In this document: positions 15,960-25,329 of the stretch, one piece after another
Layout of the letters: every line of letters begins with the position of its first letter
How positions within the stretch are numbered: position 1 is the first letter of the stretch
Assembly: GCF_033344935.1 (NCBI RefSeq)
Contig: NZ_JAWPMM010000001.1
Location: forward strand, 1-64,000
Source of the DNA: Reichenbachiella sp.
GTDB lineage: Bacteria; Bacteroidota; Bacteroidia; Cytophagales; Cyclobacteriaceae
DNA length: 64,000 nucleotides
Reading direction: 5' to 3'
Translations under genes and position numbers: made by a program
The notes under the pieces: model-generated
The model's input: only the letters and a program-made list of their open reading frames with translations
What the model was told of the DNA's origin: nothing
Database searches by the model: none

Positions 15960-18491
15960 ATGAGGCGCATACTCTTAAGTATCTTATTATTAGCTACATC
16001 ACTTGGGCAAATAACCCATGTCCAAGCCCAAAATATTTCTGATTTACAAAATCTACAAAACCTCAATATAGATGACTTGACCCCAGAGCAAATGGGGCAT
16101 CTGGTTCAGCGATTGGAGGCCAGCGGAATGAGCGAGGAGCAACTAGTCCAAATGGCACAAATGCGTGGTATGTCTGAAGCTGACATTGCAAAACTGCGTG
16201 GTAAAATATTAGAAGCACAGGCTAGTGAAGCCGTGAACCCTGCCATGGCAGGATCTAGAATGAGAGTTAGCCCCATTGATCAAGCGGTAGTAGATGAATT
16301 GATGTTGCCATTTGAACAAATGGCACAAAAAGAAAAGGAAGATTCATTAAAAATATTCGATGATGGACTTGAAGTATTTGGTTTGAAATTTTTTCGGGAA
16401 TCTGAATTGACCTTTGAACCCAACCTCAATGTTCCCACTCCTGCCAATTACACTTTAGCTCCAGGGGATGAGCTCTATATAGATATCTGGGGCGCTTCCG
16501 AACAAAACTATCAGGTTACGATTTCACCTGAAGGCTCGATTAGAGTACCCAGCATAGGCCCTATCTATGTTAATGGGCTCAAAATGGAAGACGCCAAAAA
16601 GAAAATCATTGCTCGATTAAAGAAAATTTACAGCACTATCGGAAGGAGTTCGTTTGCGGATGTTTCTCTTGGTCAAATCAGAACCATTGCAGTTCATGTA
16701 ATTGGACAGGTCGACAAGCCAGGCACCTACACTTTAACTTCTTTCGGAACCGTTTTTAATGCTCTTTACCATGCAGGTGGGCCAACTATTAATGGCTCAT
16801 TAAGGCAAATTGAAATTTATAGAGATAGAGAATTGGTTTCAACATTTGATGCGTACAATTTTTTCATCAAAGGCATAGGTGAAAATACCACATTGAAAGA
16901 TCAGGATGTTATTATTGTCAAACCCTATATTAATAGAGTTAGGTTTCAGGGAGAAGTTAAAAGGCCGGCAGCTTATGAATTAACTGAAAAGGAAACATTT
17001 GACGATCTATTATACTTTGCTGGTGGTTTGTCCAAAAATGCTTATGACGGTACTATAAACGTGATACGTGTCCAAGGCAATTTTAGAACAGTAAAATCAA
17101 TTGCTCGGGAAGAAAGAGAAACCTTTAAAATGAAAAATGGTGATGAGGTTTTCATTCCAGAAATTTCCGAAGAATTTGTAAGTAGAGTCACTATTGAAGG
17201 GCCAGTGCTCAATCCTGGAGAATATGAATTGACAGACAGCCTAACACTTGCTGAACTAATTAAAAAAGCAGATGGCCTTCGAGGAGATGCGTTTATGGAG
17301 CGCGGTGTTATAATCCGAAGAAATAAGGATTTCTCTCTTTCCAATATATCTTTCGACCCAACAAAGATTATAGCTGGAGAATCGGATGTGATCTTACAAA
17401 ACAATGATTTGGTTACCTTCCAATCCATTTATGACCTAAGAGAATCTTATCAGCTGACCATTGAAGGAGAAGTGCTTAAGCCTGGTTCTATCAATTATGT
17501 AGAAGACATGACTGTCGAAGACCTCATTTATTTATCTGGCGGGTTCAAAGAATCTGCAGCCCGATCATTTGTAGAAGTCGCCAGACGAGTACACCCAGAT
17601 AGTAGTCAAGACATTAATCAATCTGCCCAAATTCACAACTTCCCCATTAGTAAAAATCTGAACCTTTCCAGTGAAGCATCCAGTTTTAAATTGGCTCCTT
17701 ATGACTTAGTGGTAGTTCGTAAAAGCCCTTTCTTTCAAGATCAGGAGATAGTAGAAGTGGAAGGCGAAGCCAAATTTCCTGGCAAGTATTCATTAAAAAC
17801 TAAAGATGAAAGAATTTCATCTTTATTAAAAAGAGCGGGAGGTCTTTCTCGTTACGCTTATGCCAAGGGAGCGACTCTTATCAGAAGAACTGAATATTAC
17901 AAGGCCCCAAAAAAATCAGATGCCGTGGATGCAGATGGAAATGTCATTGCAGATGTTAAGATAGATGACGATGCAGCAGAAATCAGAAGACAGGACTTAA
18001 CCAATAGGTTTAGAAAAGAAGGCTTTTCAGTAAGCGATAGTCTGGAAATTTTTCGTCAACAAGAATCGATCGGTATTGATTTGGTTAAAATATTAGAACA
18101 ACCAGGGTCTAAATATGACCTCATTCTTAGAAAAGGTGACATTCTAAGTATTCCCAGAGAATATCAAACGGTGCGTGTCAGAGGAGAAGTACTCTATCCG
18201 AGCAATATTCAGCACAACAAAGGCTCAAAATTCAAACACTATATTTCAAGTGCAGGGGGCTTTGACCAAAGAGCCAAAAAATCAAAGTCCTATGCGATCT
18301 ATGCCAATGGATCGGCCGCCCAAACTCGGAGTTTTTTATGGATTAGAAACTATCCTAAGGTTGAGCCTGGCATGGAGATCGTGGTGCCTAAGAAACCAGA
18401 AAAACAACCCATGAGCCCTCAAGCTTGGGTTGCGATGGCTTCCAGTATAGCCACTATTGCACTTATTGTTAGTCAAATCATGTCCAATTAA
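15960..18491 (+). CDS. Wza-type polysaccharide export protein with multiple SLBB domains
   Basis: A long (843 residues) outer-membrane polysaccharide export protein with a Sec signal peptide (about 1-23, ending HVQAQ). A Gln/Met-rich helical N-terminal region (LTPEQMGHLVQRLEASGMSEEQ) precedes the Poly_export domain (YTLAPGDELYIDIWGASEQNY). Several SLBB repeats follow, recognisable as VHVIGQVDKPGTYTL, VRFQGEVKRPAAYEL, VTIEGPVLNPGEYEL, LTIEGEVLKPGSINY, VEVEGEAKFPGKYSL and VRVRGEVLYPSN. A C-terminal hydrophobic helix (VAMASSIATIALIVSQI) could cross the membrane. E. coli Wza has fewer SLBB copies; long versions are usual in Bacteroidota. The wzz gene starts one base after the stop. Confidence 0.93.
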   Translation: MRRILLSILLLATSLGQITHVQAQNISDLQNLQNLNIDDLTPEQMGHLVQRLEASGMSEEQLVQMAQMRGMSEADIAKLRGKILEAQASEAVNPAMAGSRMRVSPIDQAVVDELMLPFEQMAQKEKEDSLKIFDDGLEVFGLKFFRESELTFEPNLNVPTPANYTLAPGDELYIDIWGASEQNYQVTISPEGSIRVPSIGPIYVNGLKMEDAKKKIIARLKKIYSTIGRSSFADVSLGQIRTIAVHVIGQVDKPGTYTLTSFGTVFNALYHAGGPTINGSLRQIEIYRDRELVSTFDAYNFFIKGIGENTTLKDQDVIIVKPYINRVRFQGEVKRPAAYELTEKETFDDLLYFAGGLSKNAYDGTINVIRVQGNFRTVKSIAREERETFKMKNGDEVFIPEISEEFVSRVTIEGPVLNPGEYELTDSLTLAELIKKADGLRGDAFMERGVIIRRNKDFSLSNISFDPTKIIAGESDVILQNNDLVTFQSIYDLRESYQLTIEGEVLKPGSINYVEDMTVEDLIYLSGGFKESAARSFVEVARRVHPDSSQDINQSAQIHNFPISKNLNLSSEASSFKLAPYDLVVVRKSPFFQDQEIVEVEGEAKFPGKYSLKTKDERISSLLKRAGGLSRYAYAKGATLIRRTEYYKAPKKSDAVDADGNVIADVKIDDDAAEIRRQDLTNRFRKEGFSVSDSLEIFRQQESIGIDLVKILEQPGSKYDLILRKGDILSIPREYQTVRVRGEVLYPSNIQHNKGSKFKHYISSAGGFDQRAKKSKSYAIYANGSAAQTRSFLWIRNYPKVEPGMEIVVPKKPEKQPMSPQAWVAMASSIATIALIVSQIMSN

Positions 18492-18492
18492 C

Positions 18493-19563
18493 ATGGCAGA
18501 AGAAAGAGAACATAAAGTCATACATGACGACGAGATCGACTTGATAGAACTGGCCAAAACCATTTGGGCAGGACGTCGCTTTATTGCAAAAGTGACTGGG
18601 ATATTTGCTATTATTGGGTTGGTTATTGCCTTCACCAGCCCGGTCGAGTATGAAGCTTCTTGTAAGCTGCTGCCTGAAAGTCAAGAAGCACAAATGCCCA
18701 ACATGGGAGGGTTAGCTGGTCTCGCTGGTCTCGCTGGAGTAGATTTGAGTAGCATGTCAGGTTCATCAGGTGTGCTTACTCCTCAGCTTTACCCTGAGAT
18801 TGTCAATAGCTTGCCTTTCATTTTAGAAGTCTTGAATGACACGGTATATTTTGAACAAATGGATTTACATACCACGTCCTTTCATTATTTCAAGGAAATA
18901 AAAAAACCAAGCCTACTTGGATACGCCATGAAATACACGATTGGTTTGCCAGGATTACTCAAGAAAGCCGTTCAGGGGGAAGAAAGTGCAAAAGAAAACG
19001 CCTCTCCTTTTTATCGTTTATCAAAAGAAGATTGGAAGATCATAGAAAAATTCAAAGAAAGAATTTCGATTGAGATAGATGCTGAGACTGGAATTATTGA
19101 GGTCTTGATTGAATTGCCAGATCCTTATGCCGCTGCTCAAATTGCCAAAAAAATTGAACTAATGGTTACTGAGGCTGTTATAGAATATAAGACTGACAAA
19201 TCAATAAAAAACCTAGAATTTATCCTGGAAACCTACAATGAAGCTAAAGCTGAATTCGAAAAGGTACAATTGAGACTCGCACGAGCCACAGATCGCAATA
19301 AAAATGTATCCTCCGCTACAGGTCAAATAGAACTTAAGAAAATTGAGCATGAATATGACATTGCGTTTGATGTATATAAAGGGCTTTCTTCTCAGGTCGA
19401 ACAAGCGAAAATTAAATTGAAAGAAGAGACACCAGTATTTACAATATTAGAACCTGTTAGAATTCCTGAGGATAAGAGTAAACCGAAAAGGGCAATAATT
19501 TTATGCGTAATGATTTTTTTGGGTTTATCAACTAGTGCTTTGATTAAGGCTATAGGTAAATAA
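18493..19563 (+). CDS. Wzz-type chain-length determinant (polysaccharide co-polymerase), no kinase domain
   Basis: The start is placed at ATG 18493 (MAEEREHKVIHDDEIDLIEL), directly after wza; a longer frame from 18457 would run into wza. The Wzz N-terminal motif DLIELAKTIWAGRRFIAKVT leads into the first membrane helix (IFAIIGLVIAF). A long periplasmic region with coiled-coil character (residues about 230-320) follows, then PVRIPEDKSKPKRA and a final membrane helix. No cytoplasmic tyrosine-kinase domain is present, so this is a PCP-1-like protein. It regulates polymer length together with the Wzy-like protein at 25317. A Gly/Leu/Ala run (GGLAGLAGLAGVD) near residue 75 is a local codon-level repeat. 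Confidence 0.88.
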   Translation: MAEEREHKVIHDDEIDLIELAKTIWAGRRFIAKVTGIFAIIGLVIAFTSPVEYEASCKLLPESQEAQMPNMGGLAGLAGLAGVDLSSMSGSSGVLTPQLYPEIVNSLPFILEVLNDTVYFEQMDLHTTSFHYFKEIKKPSLLGYAMKYTIGLPGLLKKAVQGEESAKENASPFYRLSKEDWKIIEKFKERISIEIDAETGIIEVLIELPDPYAAAQIAKKIELMVTEAVIEYKTDKSIKNLEFILETYNEAKAEFEKVQLRLARATDRNKNVSSATGQIELKKIEHEYDIAFDVYKGLSSQVEQAKIKLKEETPVFTILEPVRIPEDKSKPKRAIILCVMIFLGLSTSALIKAIGK

Positions 19564-19574
19564 ATATCAGTTAT

Positions 19575-20303
19575 ATGATTCATCTACGGAAATCCATTAA
19601 TAGACTCGCCTCGTCTAATTCCAGCAGGCATTATCTTAAGAAATTTGCCTTTGAAGCTGGGAAAAGAGTTAATAAAAACTCGATGATACTAGATGCTGGG
19701 GCCGGGGATTGTATTTATAGAAAGTACTTCAAGCATGCCAAATATGAATCGGCAGATTTTTGTCAGGTGGATAAATTTTACGCTCCAGTAACATACGTAT
19801 GTGATTTGGATAATATTCCAGTTGAAAACGAAAGGTATGATTTTGTATTTTTGTCGCAAGTATTGGAACATTTACCGAATCCCCAATCTGTATTAACAGA
19901 ATTGAATAGAGTATTAAAACCTAATGGTGAATTATGGCTGTCCGCTCCATTTTTTTATGAAGAGCACGAAAAACCTTATGATTTTTATCGATATACACAA
20001 TTTGGATTTACTCATTTGCTTAACCAAGCTGGCTATAAAGTAAAGTCGATTTCTTGGCTGGAGGGTTATTATGGCACTATGGGTTATCAATTTAAAACAA
20101 TGTATAGAAGTATTCCAATAAATCCTAAATTTTACGGCAAGGGGCTTGGTTCTTATCTAAGTGCTTTGTTTTCTGCACTATTAAAACCATTGTTTTTTTT
20201 GTTAATGGTACACTTTAATCGTCTTGATAAAAGATTTATTTTCACTGATAATGGTTATTGCAAAAATTATAAAGTTGTAGCAATCAAGGAGAGTGAGTTA
20301 TAG
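19575..20303 (+). CDS. Class I SAM-dependent methyltransferase
   Basis: A 242-residue methyltransferase of the Methyltransf_11 type. The SAM-binding motif is ILDAGAGDCIYRKYF; motif II/III are FVFLSQVLEHLPNPQ and LNRVLKPNGELWLSAPFFYEEHE. The latter EH-EKPYDFYRYTQFG segment is typical of methyltransferases in surface-polysaccharide clusters, which modify sugars or lipid-linked intermediates. A hydrophobic stretch near residues 190-215 (LSALFSALLKPLFFLL) may touch the membrane. It is the first gene of the AT-rich assembly section and overlaps the next gene (flippase) by 11 bases. Confidence 0.85.
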   Translation: MIHLRKSINRLASSNSSRHYLKKFAFEAGKRVNKNSMILDAGAGDCIYRKYFKHAKYESADFCQVDKFYAPVTYVCDLDNIPVENERYDFVFLSQVLEHLPNPQSVLTELNRVLKPNGELWLSAPFFYEEHEKPYDFYRYTQFGFTHLLNQAGYKVKSISWLEGYYGTMGYQFKTMYRSIPINPKFYGKGLGSYLSALFSALLKPLFFLLMVHFNRLDKRFIFTDNGYCKNYKVVAIKESEL

Positions 20304-21735
20304 TTCAAATCTAACAGGTAAAACAATTGGAAATATTAAAGTTTCCATGTTAAGTCAGTTTATTCGATTTGTTATTCAGATTTTTGGCAATTTGGTGTTT
20401 ACCTATTTTTTATTGCCTGAAGATTTTGGACATATTGCTATGGCTCAAACTATTATAGGCCTTTTAAATATTTTCAAGGACATGGGGCTCATGCAGCCAA
20501 TAATTCAATTTGACCGAATCAGTAAAACTCAGAAATCATCAATTTTTTGGCTCAATATTAGTGTGACAACAATTCTTTCAATTTTGCTGATTCTTATTGC
20601 GCCAATTATTGCCACTTTTTTTCAACAGGACGAGCTCTTCAAAATTATTTGCTTACTAATTATCCCTTTCTACCTGAATAGTCTAGGAATGGTGCATGAA
20701 GGCTTTTTGAGAAGATATTTAAGGATTGCATTAGTTGCCAAAATACAACTTTTTTCTATGATATTTAGCTATACTATAGCTCTTATTTCTTTATACTTTT
20801 TCAAGAATTATTATATTATAATTCTGCAACAAATTGTTTTTGCAGCAATAAATCTATTGTTTATTTTGATTTATTATCAATGGTTGCCAGCATTTGTCTT
20901 TGAATTAAAACGAATCTCTCCTTTTTATAAGTTTGGAATAGATGTATTAGGAAGCAATTTATTAAATTTTAGCTCGAGAAATATTGACAATGTCTTGATT
21001 GGTAAGGTATTTGGAATATCTATATTAGGACAATATAACAGAGCATATAGTTTGCTAACATTACCATTAAATCAAATAAATAATCCTATTGGGAATGCTC
21101 TTTTGCCTACATTGAGTCGGGTGAAAAATATTGGAGAATCTTACAGGAAGGTTTATTTTAGTACTGTAACAAGTATCGTTTTTGTTCTTTATCCAGCCTT
21201 TGTTCTTAGTTTCTATTTTGCTCAGAATTTATTTGATCTTTTCTTTGGAGACAAATGGAATTTGTCTGTAGTTTATTTTAAAATATTGATTATAAATTCT
21301 TTCATTCAAGTAATTACTAACACCTTTGGGTGGTTGTTCGTCTCTCAGGGTAGAAGTAAAGATATTTTTCATTGGACATTAATTGGAAGTTGTATCAATA
21401 TACTCGCATTTGTTTCGGGAATGATCTGGGGAGTTACTGGTATGATTTGGTTATATACAATTTTAGGGTATTCACTAAAAGCACCAATTATTACTTGGTT
21501 GTTGTGCAAGAAGGGACCAATACGGTTGAAGGATTTTAAACAACTTGTTTTGCTAGGAATGGCTTCTGTCATCATGACTTTTTCAGTAATATTTCTTCTT
21601 GAGAAATTAAATTTGAATTTTCATTTTCTTATGAAGGCGGGTGCTGTTTATGCTGTTGTTCTTATCATCACATTGCCATTGCTACCTAAATATATTACCA
21701 ATAAACTAAAAAATAAACTGAATCAATTCATATGA
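20293..21735 (+). CDS. Wzx-type lipopolysaccharide/polysaccharide flippase
   Basis: A polytopic membrane protein of 480 residues in the MOP superfamily (WzxC/MviN relatives) with about 12-14 predicted helices. Family segments include VSMLSQFIRFVIQIFGNLVF, YFLLPEDFGHIAMAQTIIG and NFSSRNIDNVLIGKVFG, the last typical of WzxC/TuaB-like flippases. It translocates undecaprenyl-PP-linked repeat units across the inner membrane. The GTG start at 20293 lies within the preceding gene; the internal ATG at 20347 (MLSQF) is an alternative. Its presence with a Wzy-like protein establishes a Wzx/Wzy-dependent pathway. Confidence 0.9.
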   Translation: MSYSSNLTGKTIGNIKVSMLSQFIRFVIQIFGNLVFTYFLLPEDFGHIAMAQTIIGLLNIFKDMGLMQPIIQFDRISKTQKSSIFWLNISVTTILSILLILIAPIIATFFQQDELFKIICLLIIPFYLNSLGMVHEGFLRRYLRIALVAKIQLFSMIFSYTIALISLYFFKNYYIIILQQIVFAAINLLFILIYYQWLPAFVFELKRISPFYKFGIDVLGSNLLNFSSRNIDNVLIGKVFGISILGQYNRAYSLLTLPLNQINNPIGNALLPTLSRVKNIGESYRKVYFSTVTSIVFVLYPAFVLSFYFAQNLFDLFFGDKWNLSVVYFKILIINSFIQVITNTFGWLFVSQGRSKDIFHWTLIGSCINILAFVSGMIWGVTGMIWLYTILGYSLKAPIITWLLCKKGPIRLKDFKQLVLLGMASVIMTFSVIFLLEKLNLNFHFLMKAGAVYAVVLIITLPLLPKYITNKLKNKLNQFI

Positions 21736-22733
21736 TTGCAACGATTAATTTAATGGACACCTCCGTTACAACGGATAATATAGGCGATAAAATTATCTGT
21801 AATTCTATAGTAAATGAATTGAACCATATTTTGAATAAGGTATATGTAACCAACACTTCAACACATGATGATATTGGAGCAACTGGTAGGAAAAGCATTA
21901 ATAAAGCAGATATCTCTGTTCTTCTAGGCACAAACGCCTTGTCGAGTTACTTTAAAGTAGGAAGACCCGACATATGGAAGATTAATTTTAAAGACTTGGT
22001 TTCACTAAGCAATAAAGTTCTCTTATGTGGAGCAGGTTGGAGAAATTATCAGGGTGAAACATCTATTTTGCAGAAATTGACATATCAGAGAATATTAACA
22101 AAGCAATGGATACATTCTGTTAGAGATAGCCATACAAAAAACATGCTAGCCAAATGTGGAATATCAAATGTAGTCAATACATCTTGCCCAACATTATGGA
22201 GCTTAGATCAAGAGTTTTGTAAAACTATTCCGACACAAAAATCAGGTAGAGTCGTGTTCACATTAACTAGGCACAAGCCTGATCCAAATGATTTGGTGAT
22301 GATAATGGTATTAATTGAAAATTACGATCGGGTTCTTTTTTGGCCACAACAAATTGAAGATTATGATTATCTATCTGGTCTAGTAACTAAAGAGTTATTT
22401 AATGAAATTGAATTAGTTCCTCCCTCACTATCGGCATACGATTGTTTATTGGATGAAAAAGATATTGATTTTGTTGGGACAAGACTTCATGGCGGTATTC
22501 GCGCCATACAAAAAGGAAATCGAGCTTTAGTTGTCTCAATAGACAATCGTGCTACTGAAATAAGTAGAGACACTAAGTTGCCAACGATCAAGCGTAGTGT
22601 AATACCAGATCAATTAGAGACAATGATTCGAGGTTCGTTTGAAACGAATATTGTATTACCGCATGACGAAATTAATAGGTGGAAGGATCAGTTTTTAAAA
22701 ATAATCCCAAAAAAATTATACGATCATAAATAA
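21732..22733 (+). CDS. Polysaccharide pyruvyl transferase family protein
   Basis: A 333-residue cytoplasmic protein with the CsaB/WcaK pattern: an N-terminal TDNIGDKIICNSIVNELN segment, LGTNALSSYFK, HSVRDSHTKNML with conserved Arg, and near the C terminus VGTRLHGGIRAIQKGNRALV, the strongest family signature. Such enzymes transfer pyruvate from PEP to form ketal pyruvyl groups on sugars, which adds negative charge to the polymer; some members may have other roles. It overlaps wzx by four bases and its stop overlaps the next glycosyltransferase start by one base. Confidence 0.85.
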   Translation: MIATINLMDTSVTTDNIGDKIICNSIVNELNHILNKVYVTNTSTHDDIGATGRKSINKADISVLLGTNALSSYFKVGRPDIWKINFKDLVSLSNKVLLCGAGWRNYQGETSILQKLTYQRILTKQWIHSVRDSHTKNMLAKCGISNVVNTSCPTLWSLDQEFCKTIPTQKSGRVVFTLTRHKPDPNDLVMIMVLIENYDRVLFWPQQIEDYDYLSGLVTKELFNEIELVPPSLSAYDCLLDEKDIDFVGTRLHGGIRAIQKGNRALVVSIDNRATEISRDTKLPTIKRSVIPDQLETMIRGSFETNIVLPHDEINRWKDQFLKIIPKKLYDHK

Positions 22734-23905
22734 TGAGGACAAATATATTAGTATATCCAGGGTTAAAATATTTACCTCGTTCATGCACCTTTATTTATAG
22801 GCAATTATTAGGTGTTTCAGAGCAGTTTATACCCCATGTTATTTATTCACATGAAGAAAATATGGATATATTTCCTCTGAAAACAGTTGTTAAAAGAAAA
22901 AGACCGCTTATTGAAAAGGTCAAGAATAGATTATTCTCCGAATCTGGGTGGAACATCAGCTATTTATCTTGCTACGAAGAAAAATTCATTGAAGATTATA
23001 TAAAAAAAAATAACATTAAACTCATTCATGCCCATTTCGGGCATCACGGTATAAAAATGTTGCCTATCGCTAGAAAGCTAAATATACCTTTGATAGTTAC
23101 ACTTCATGGAATGGATATCACAGTATATACCAAGAACAAAGCTTATGTGAAGGCCCTAGGTAAATTGGCAGAATACGCACTTATTATATGTGTTTCAAAG
23201 AATATCCAACGAAGACTGTCATTGTTGAGTATAAAACCAAATAAGGATATCCTTCACTATATAGGGATACCTATTGAAAAATTTTCATATGTAAAACGAA
23301 CTCCTTTAAAGATCAAAATGGAAAGAGGAGATAAAATTGTTTTTTGTCAAGTTTCCAGACTTGAAGAGAAAAAGGGTATAAAATATAGTTTATTGGCATT
23401 TGCGGAAGTATTAAAATTCTACCCGAATTCTGAATATCGAATTGCAGGAGATGGAACCCTATTAAGCGAATTAAGAAAGTTTACAAAAACACTCCAAATA
23501 TCTCATAAAGTTAAGTTTCTCGGGAGCGTGACTTCTGATGAGGTTGTGGAACTATTCGCAAAATCAGATGTCTTTCTACATCATAGTATTACTGCGAAAA
23601 ATGGTGATCAAGAGGGATTGCCAACTGTCATAGGAGAAGCAATGTCAACAGGTTTAATTGTTCTATCCACCAATCATTCAGGAATCCCTGATTTAATTAG
23701 AGATGGTCAAGATGGTTTTTTGGTGGACGAAAAAGATGTGGACACCTATGTCGAAAGGCTAAAAAGTGCATTGAATTTATCAGATTTTAGTATGAATGTT
23801 GTTGCCAAGGAACGTGTTGATGATTTTTTTAATTTAAAAAAACAAAATCAACTGTTATCGGAAATATATTTGGCGGAAATTTCAGAATATCGTGGCATGA
23901 AATAA
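22733..23905 (+). CDS. Glycosyltransferase family 4 (GT-B), WcaL-like
   Basis: A retaining GT-B glycosyltransferase of 390 residues. The N-terminal half contains IHAHFGHHGIKMLPIARK and VTLHGMDITVY, as in WcaL/AmsK-like enzymes that read a GT4 N-domain. The C-terminal GT4 domain has CQVSRLEEKKGIKYSLLAF, the E-x7-E region HHSITAKNGDQEGLPTVIGEAMSTG, and VLSTNHSGIPDLI. Donor and acceptor cannot be deduced. It is tightly linked to the pyruvyltransferase upstream. A 248-base weakly coding gap follows. Confidence 0.9.
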   Translation: MRTNILVYPGLKYLPRSCTFIYRQLLGVSEQFIPHVIYSHEENMDIFPLKTVVKRKRPLIEKVKNRLFSESGWNISYLSCYEEKFIEDYIKKNNIKLIHAHFGHHGIKMLPIARKLNIPLIVTLHGMDITVYTKNKAYVKALGKLAEYALIICVSKNIQRRLSLLSIKPNKDILHYIGIPIEKFSYVKRTPLKIKMERGDKIVFCQVSRLEEKKGIKYSLLAFAEVLKFYPNSEYRIAGDGTLLSELRKFTKTLQISHKVKFLGSVTSDEVVELFAKSDVFLHHSITAKNGDQEGLPTVIGEAMSTGLIVLSTNHSGIPDLIRDGQDGFLVDEKDVDTYVERLKSALNLSDFSMNVVAKERVDDFFNLKKQNQLLSEIYLAEISEYRGMK

Positions 23906-23951
23906 TTCATAGAAAACCAATCATTGACTTGTATATAGGATTTTGACATTA

Positions 23952-24161
23952 ATGATGAATTATATTTGTAGCCTATCCATTCTGTTAACAGAATTGGCTT
24001 TAGCACTGCAAAAAACAAGAATGATGGTGATGCATATGATTGTTCTTGGGTCTTGTATATACGTCTTCGCACAAATAGTACTTAATTACCTGTTTAATCA
24101 AGACTTTACAAATGATATACTACAATTGCTTAAAATAAAAAAAGTTGACAACGATGGGTAA
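23952..24161 (+). CDS. Possible small membrane protein or gene remnant
   Basis: A hydrophobic ORF of about 69 codons from ATG 23952, with two membrane-like stretches (ICSLSILLTELALAL and MIVLGSCIYVFAQIVLNYLF). It fills part of an unusually wide gap in an otherwise tightly packed operon and overlaps the next glycosyltransferase by a few bases. I recognise no family. It may be a short membrane peptide, or what is left of a deleted gene. An antisense ORF also covers part of the gap, so coding status is uncertain. Confidence 0.3.
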   Translation: MMNYICSLSILLTELALALQKTRMMVMHMIVLGSCIYVFAQIVLNYLFNQDFTNDILQLLKIKKVDNDG

Positions 24162-25329
24162 TCAAATTGTTATCTGTCTATCCAATGAAAGCTACGATGC
24201 AAAAATTTGGACCAATAAGCAACATTTAATGTCGCGTTTGTCGAAACATCCAAACTATGACATCATGTATATTGATCAAGGCATGTCATCTAGATATATA
24301 AGGCAAGCAATCACAGAAAAAAACTGGAAATATTTTTTGCGCCCTCTAAAAAAAATGGGTGAAGGGCTTACAATTTTTTCGCCGTATTTCCTGCCGTTAA
24401 TCAAAGGAGGAAGGGTTAAACGCTGGAGCTGGCTGCTGCTCTTTTGGTTTATTAAATTTTACATAAAAAAGATAGAATATACCAAGATCATTTTTTGGAC
24501 CTATCAGCCTCAGGCTTGGTACTTAATTAAACACGTCAAAAAAGTACCTGGAACGACAATACTTTATGATTGTGTGGATGAATTTGCCACACAGCCATTT
24601 TATAAAAATAATGAAAACCGTACTAAGGAACTTCTTCAAATTGAAGCACTTCTAACAAAAAAGTCTGACATTGTTACAACGACTTCAAAAGCCTTATGCC
24701 ATGATAAAATTGAAATTAATCCAAATACTCACTATATACACAACGTCGGGGATTTTAACCACTTCAAACAACCCAACGGGGAACTCTCTTCTGAGGAGCA
24801 TTTATGGCTAGCAGATGATAGGGTCAAAGTTTTATATGCAGGGGTCATTGATGACTACAAAACTGACCTTGACCTAATTTATTCGATTGCTAAAGAACTA
24901 AAGGATAGTCATTTGTTCGTCTTCATTGGCCCAATTCGCATTTCAGATGAAAAGATATTCAAAAAAATTGATGGACAAAATAACACACTCTTTATAGGCA
25001 CTAAACCATATTTGGAAATTCCTAACTTTCTTCATAATGCCGATTTACTATGGTTGCCTTATTCGATATCAACACATACGAACAGAGTATTCCCTTTGAA
25101 GTTGTTTGAGTATTTATCCACTGGCAAATTTATATTGTCAAGAAACCTTACTAGCATCGAAGAGTATGGTAAGTATATCAGTACTTTTGAGACTATTGAG
25201 CAAGCAGTTCTCCATTTGAAACAGTGGCCCATGTCAGATTCTATTATAAAAAAAGAGCAGCGGATACAATTGGCTAGCAAAAATACTTGGGAATCGCGTT
25301 TGGAAAACATCTTAAAATGTATACCCTAA
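24154..25329 (+). CDS. Glycosyltransferase (TuaH-like GT-B)
   Basis: A 391-residue GT-B protein starting at ATG 24154 (MGNQIVICLSNESYDAKIWT); a TTG nine bases earlier is less likely. Segments ILYDCVDEFATQPFY, LLTKKSDIVTTTSKAL, VLYAGVIDDYKTDLDLI and LLWLPYSISTHTNRVFPLK followed by LFEYLSTGKFILSRN resemble TuaH and similar glycosyltransferases in teichuronic-acid and exopolysaccharide clusters. The donor sugar is unknown. Its 3' end overlaps the polymerase gene by 13 bases, indicating coupled translation. Confidence 0.87.
   Translation: MGNQIVICLSNESYDAKIWTNKQHLMSRLSKHPNYDIMYIDQGMSSRYIRQAITEKNWKYFLRPLKKMGEGLTIFSPYFLPLIKGGRVKRWSWLLLFWFIKFYIKKIEYTKIIFWTYQPQAWYLIKHVKKVPGTTILYDCVDEFATQPFYKNNENRTKELLQIEALLTKKSDIVTTTSKALCHDKIEINPNTHYIHNVGDFNHFKQPNGELSSEEHLWLADDRVKVLYAGVIDDYKTDLDLIYSIAKELKDSHLFVFIGPIRISDEKIFKKIDGQNNTLFIGTKPYLEIPNFLHNADLLWLPYSISTHTNRVFPLKLFEYLSTGKFILSRNLTSIEEYGKYISTFETIEQAVLHLKQWPMSDSIIKKEQRIQLASKNTWESRLENILKCIP

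Noticed and set aside
17042-17428. 128-codon open frame on the minus strand inside wza
   Set aside because: Entirely within a gene with strong domain evidence on the plus strand; the antisense product shows no domain or sensible composition.
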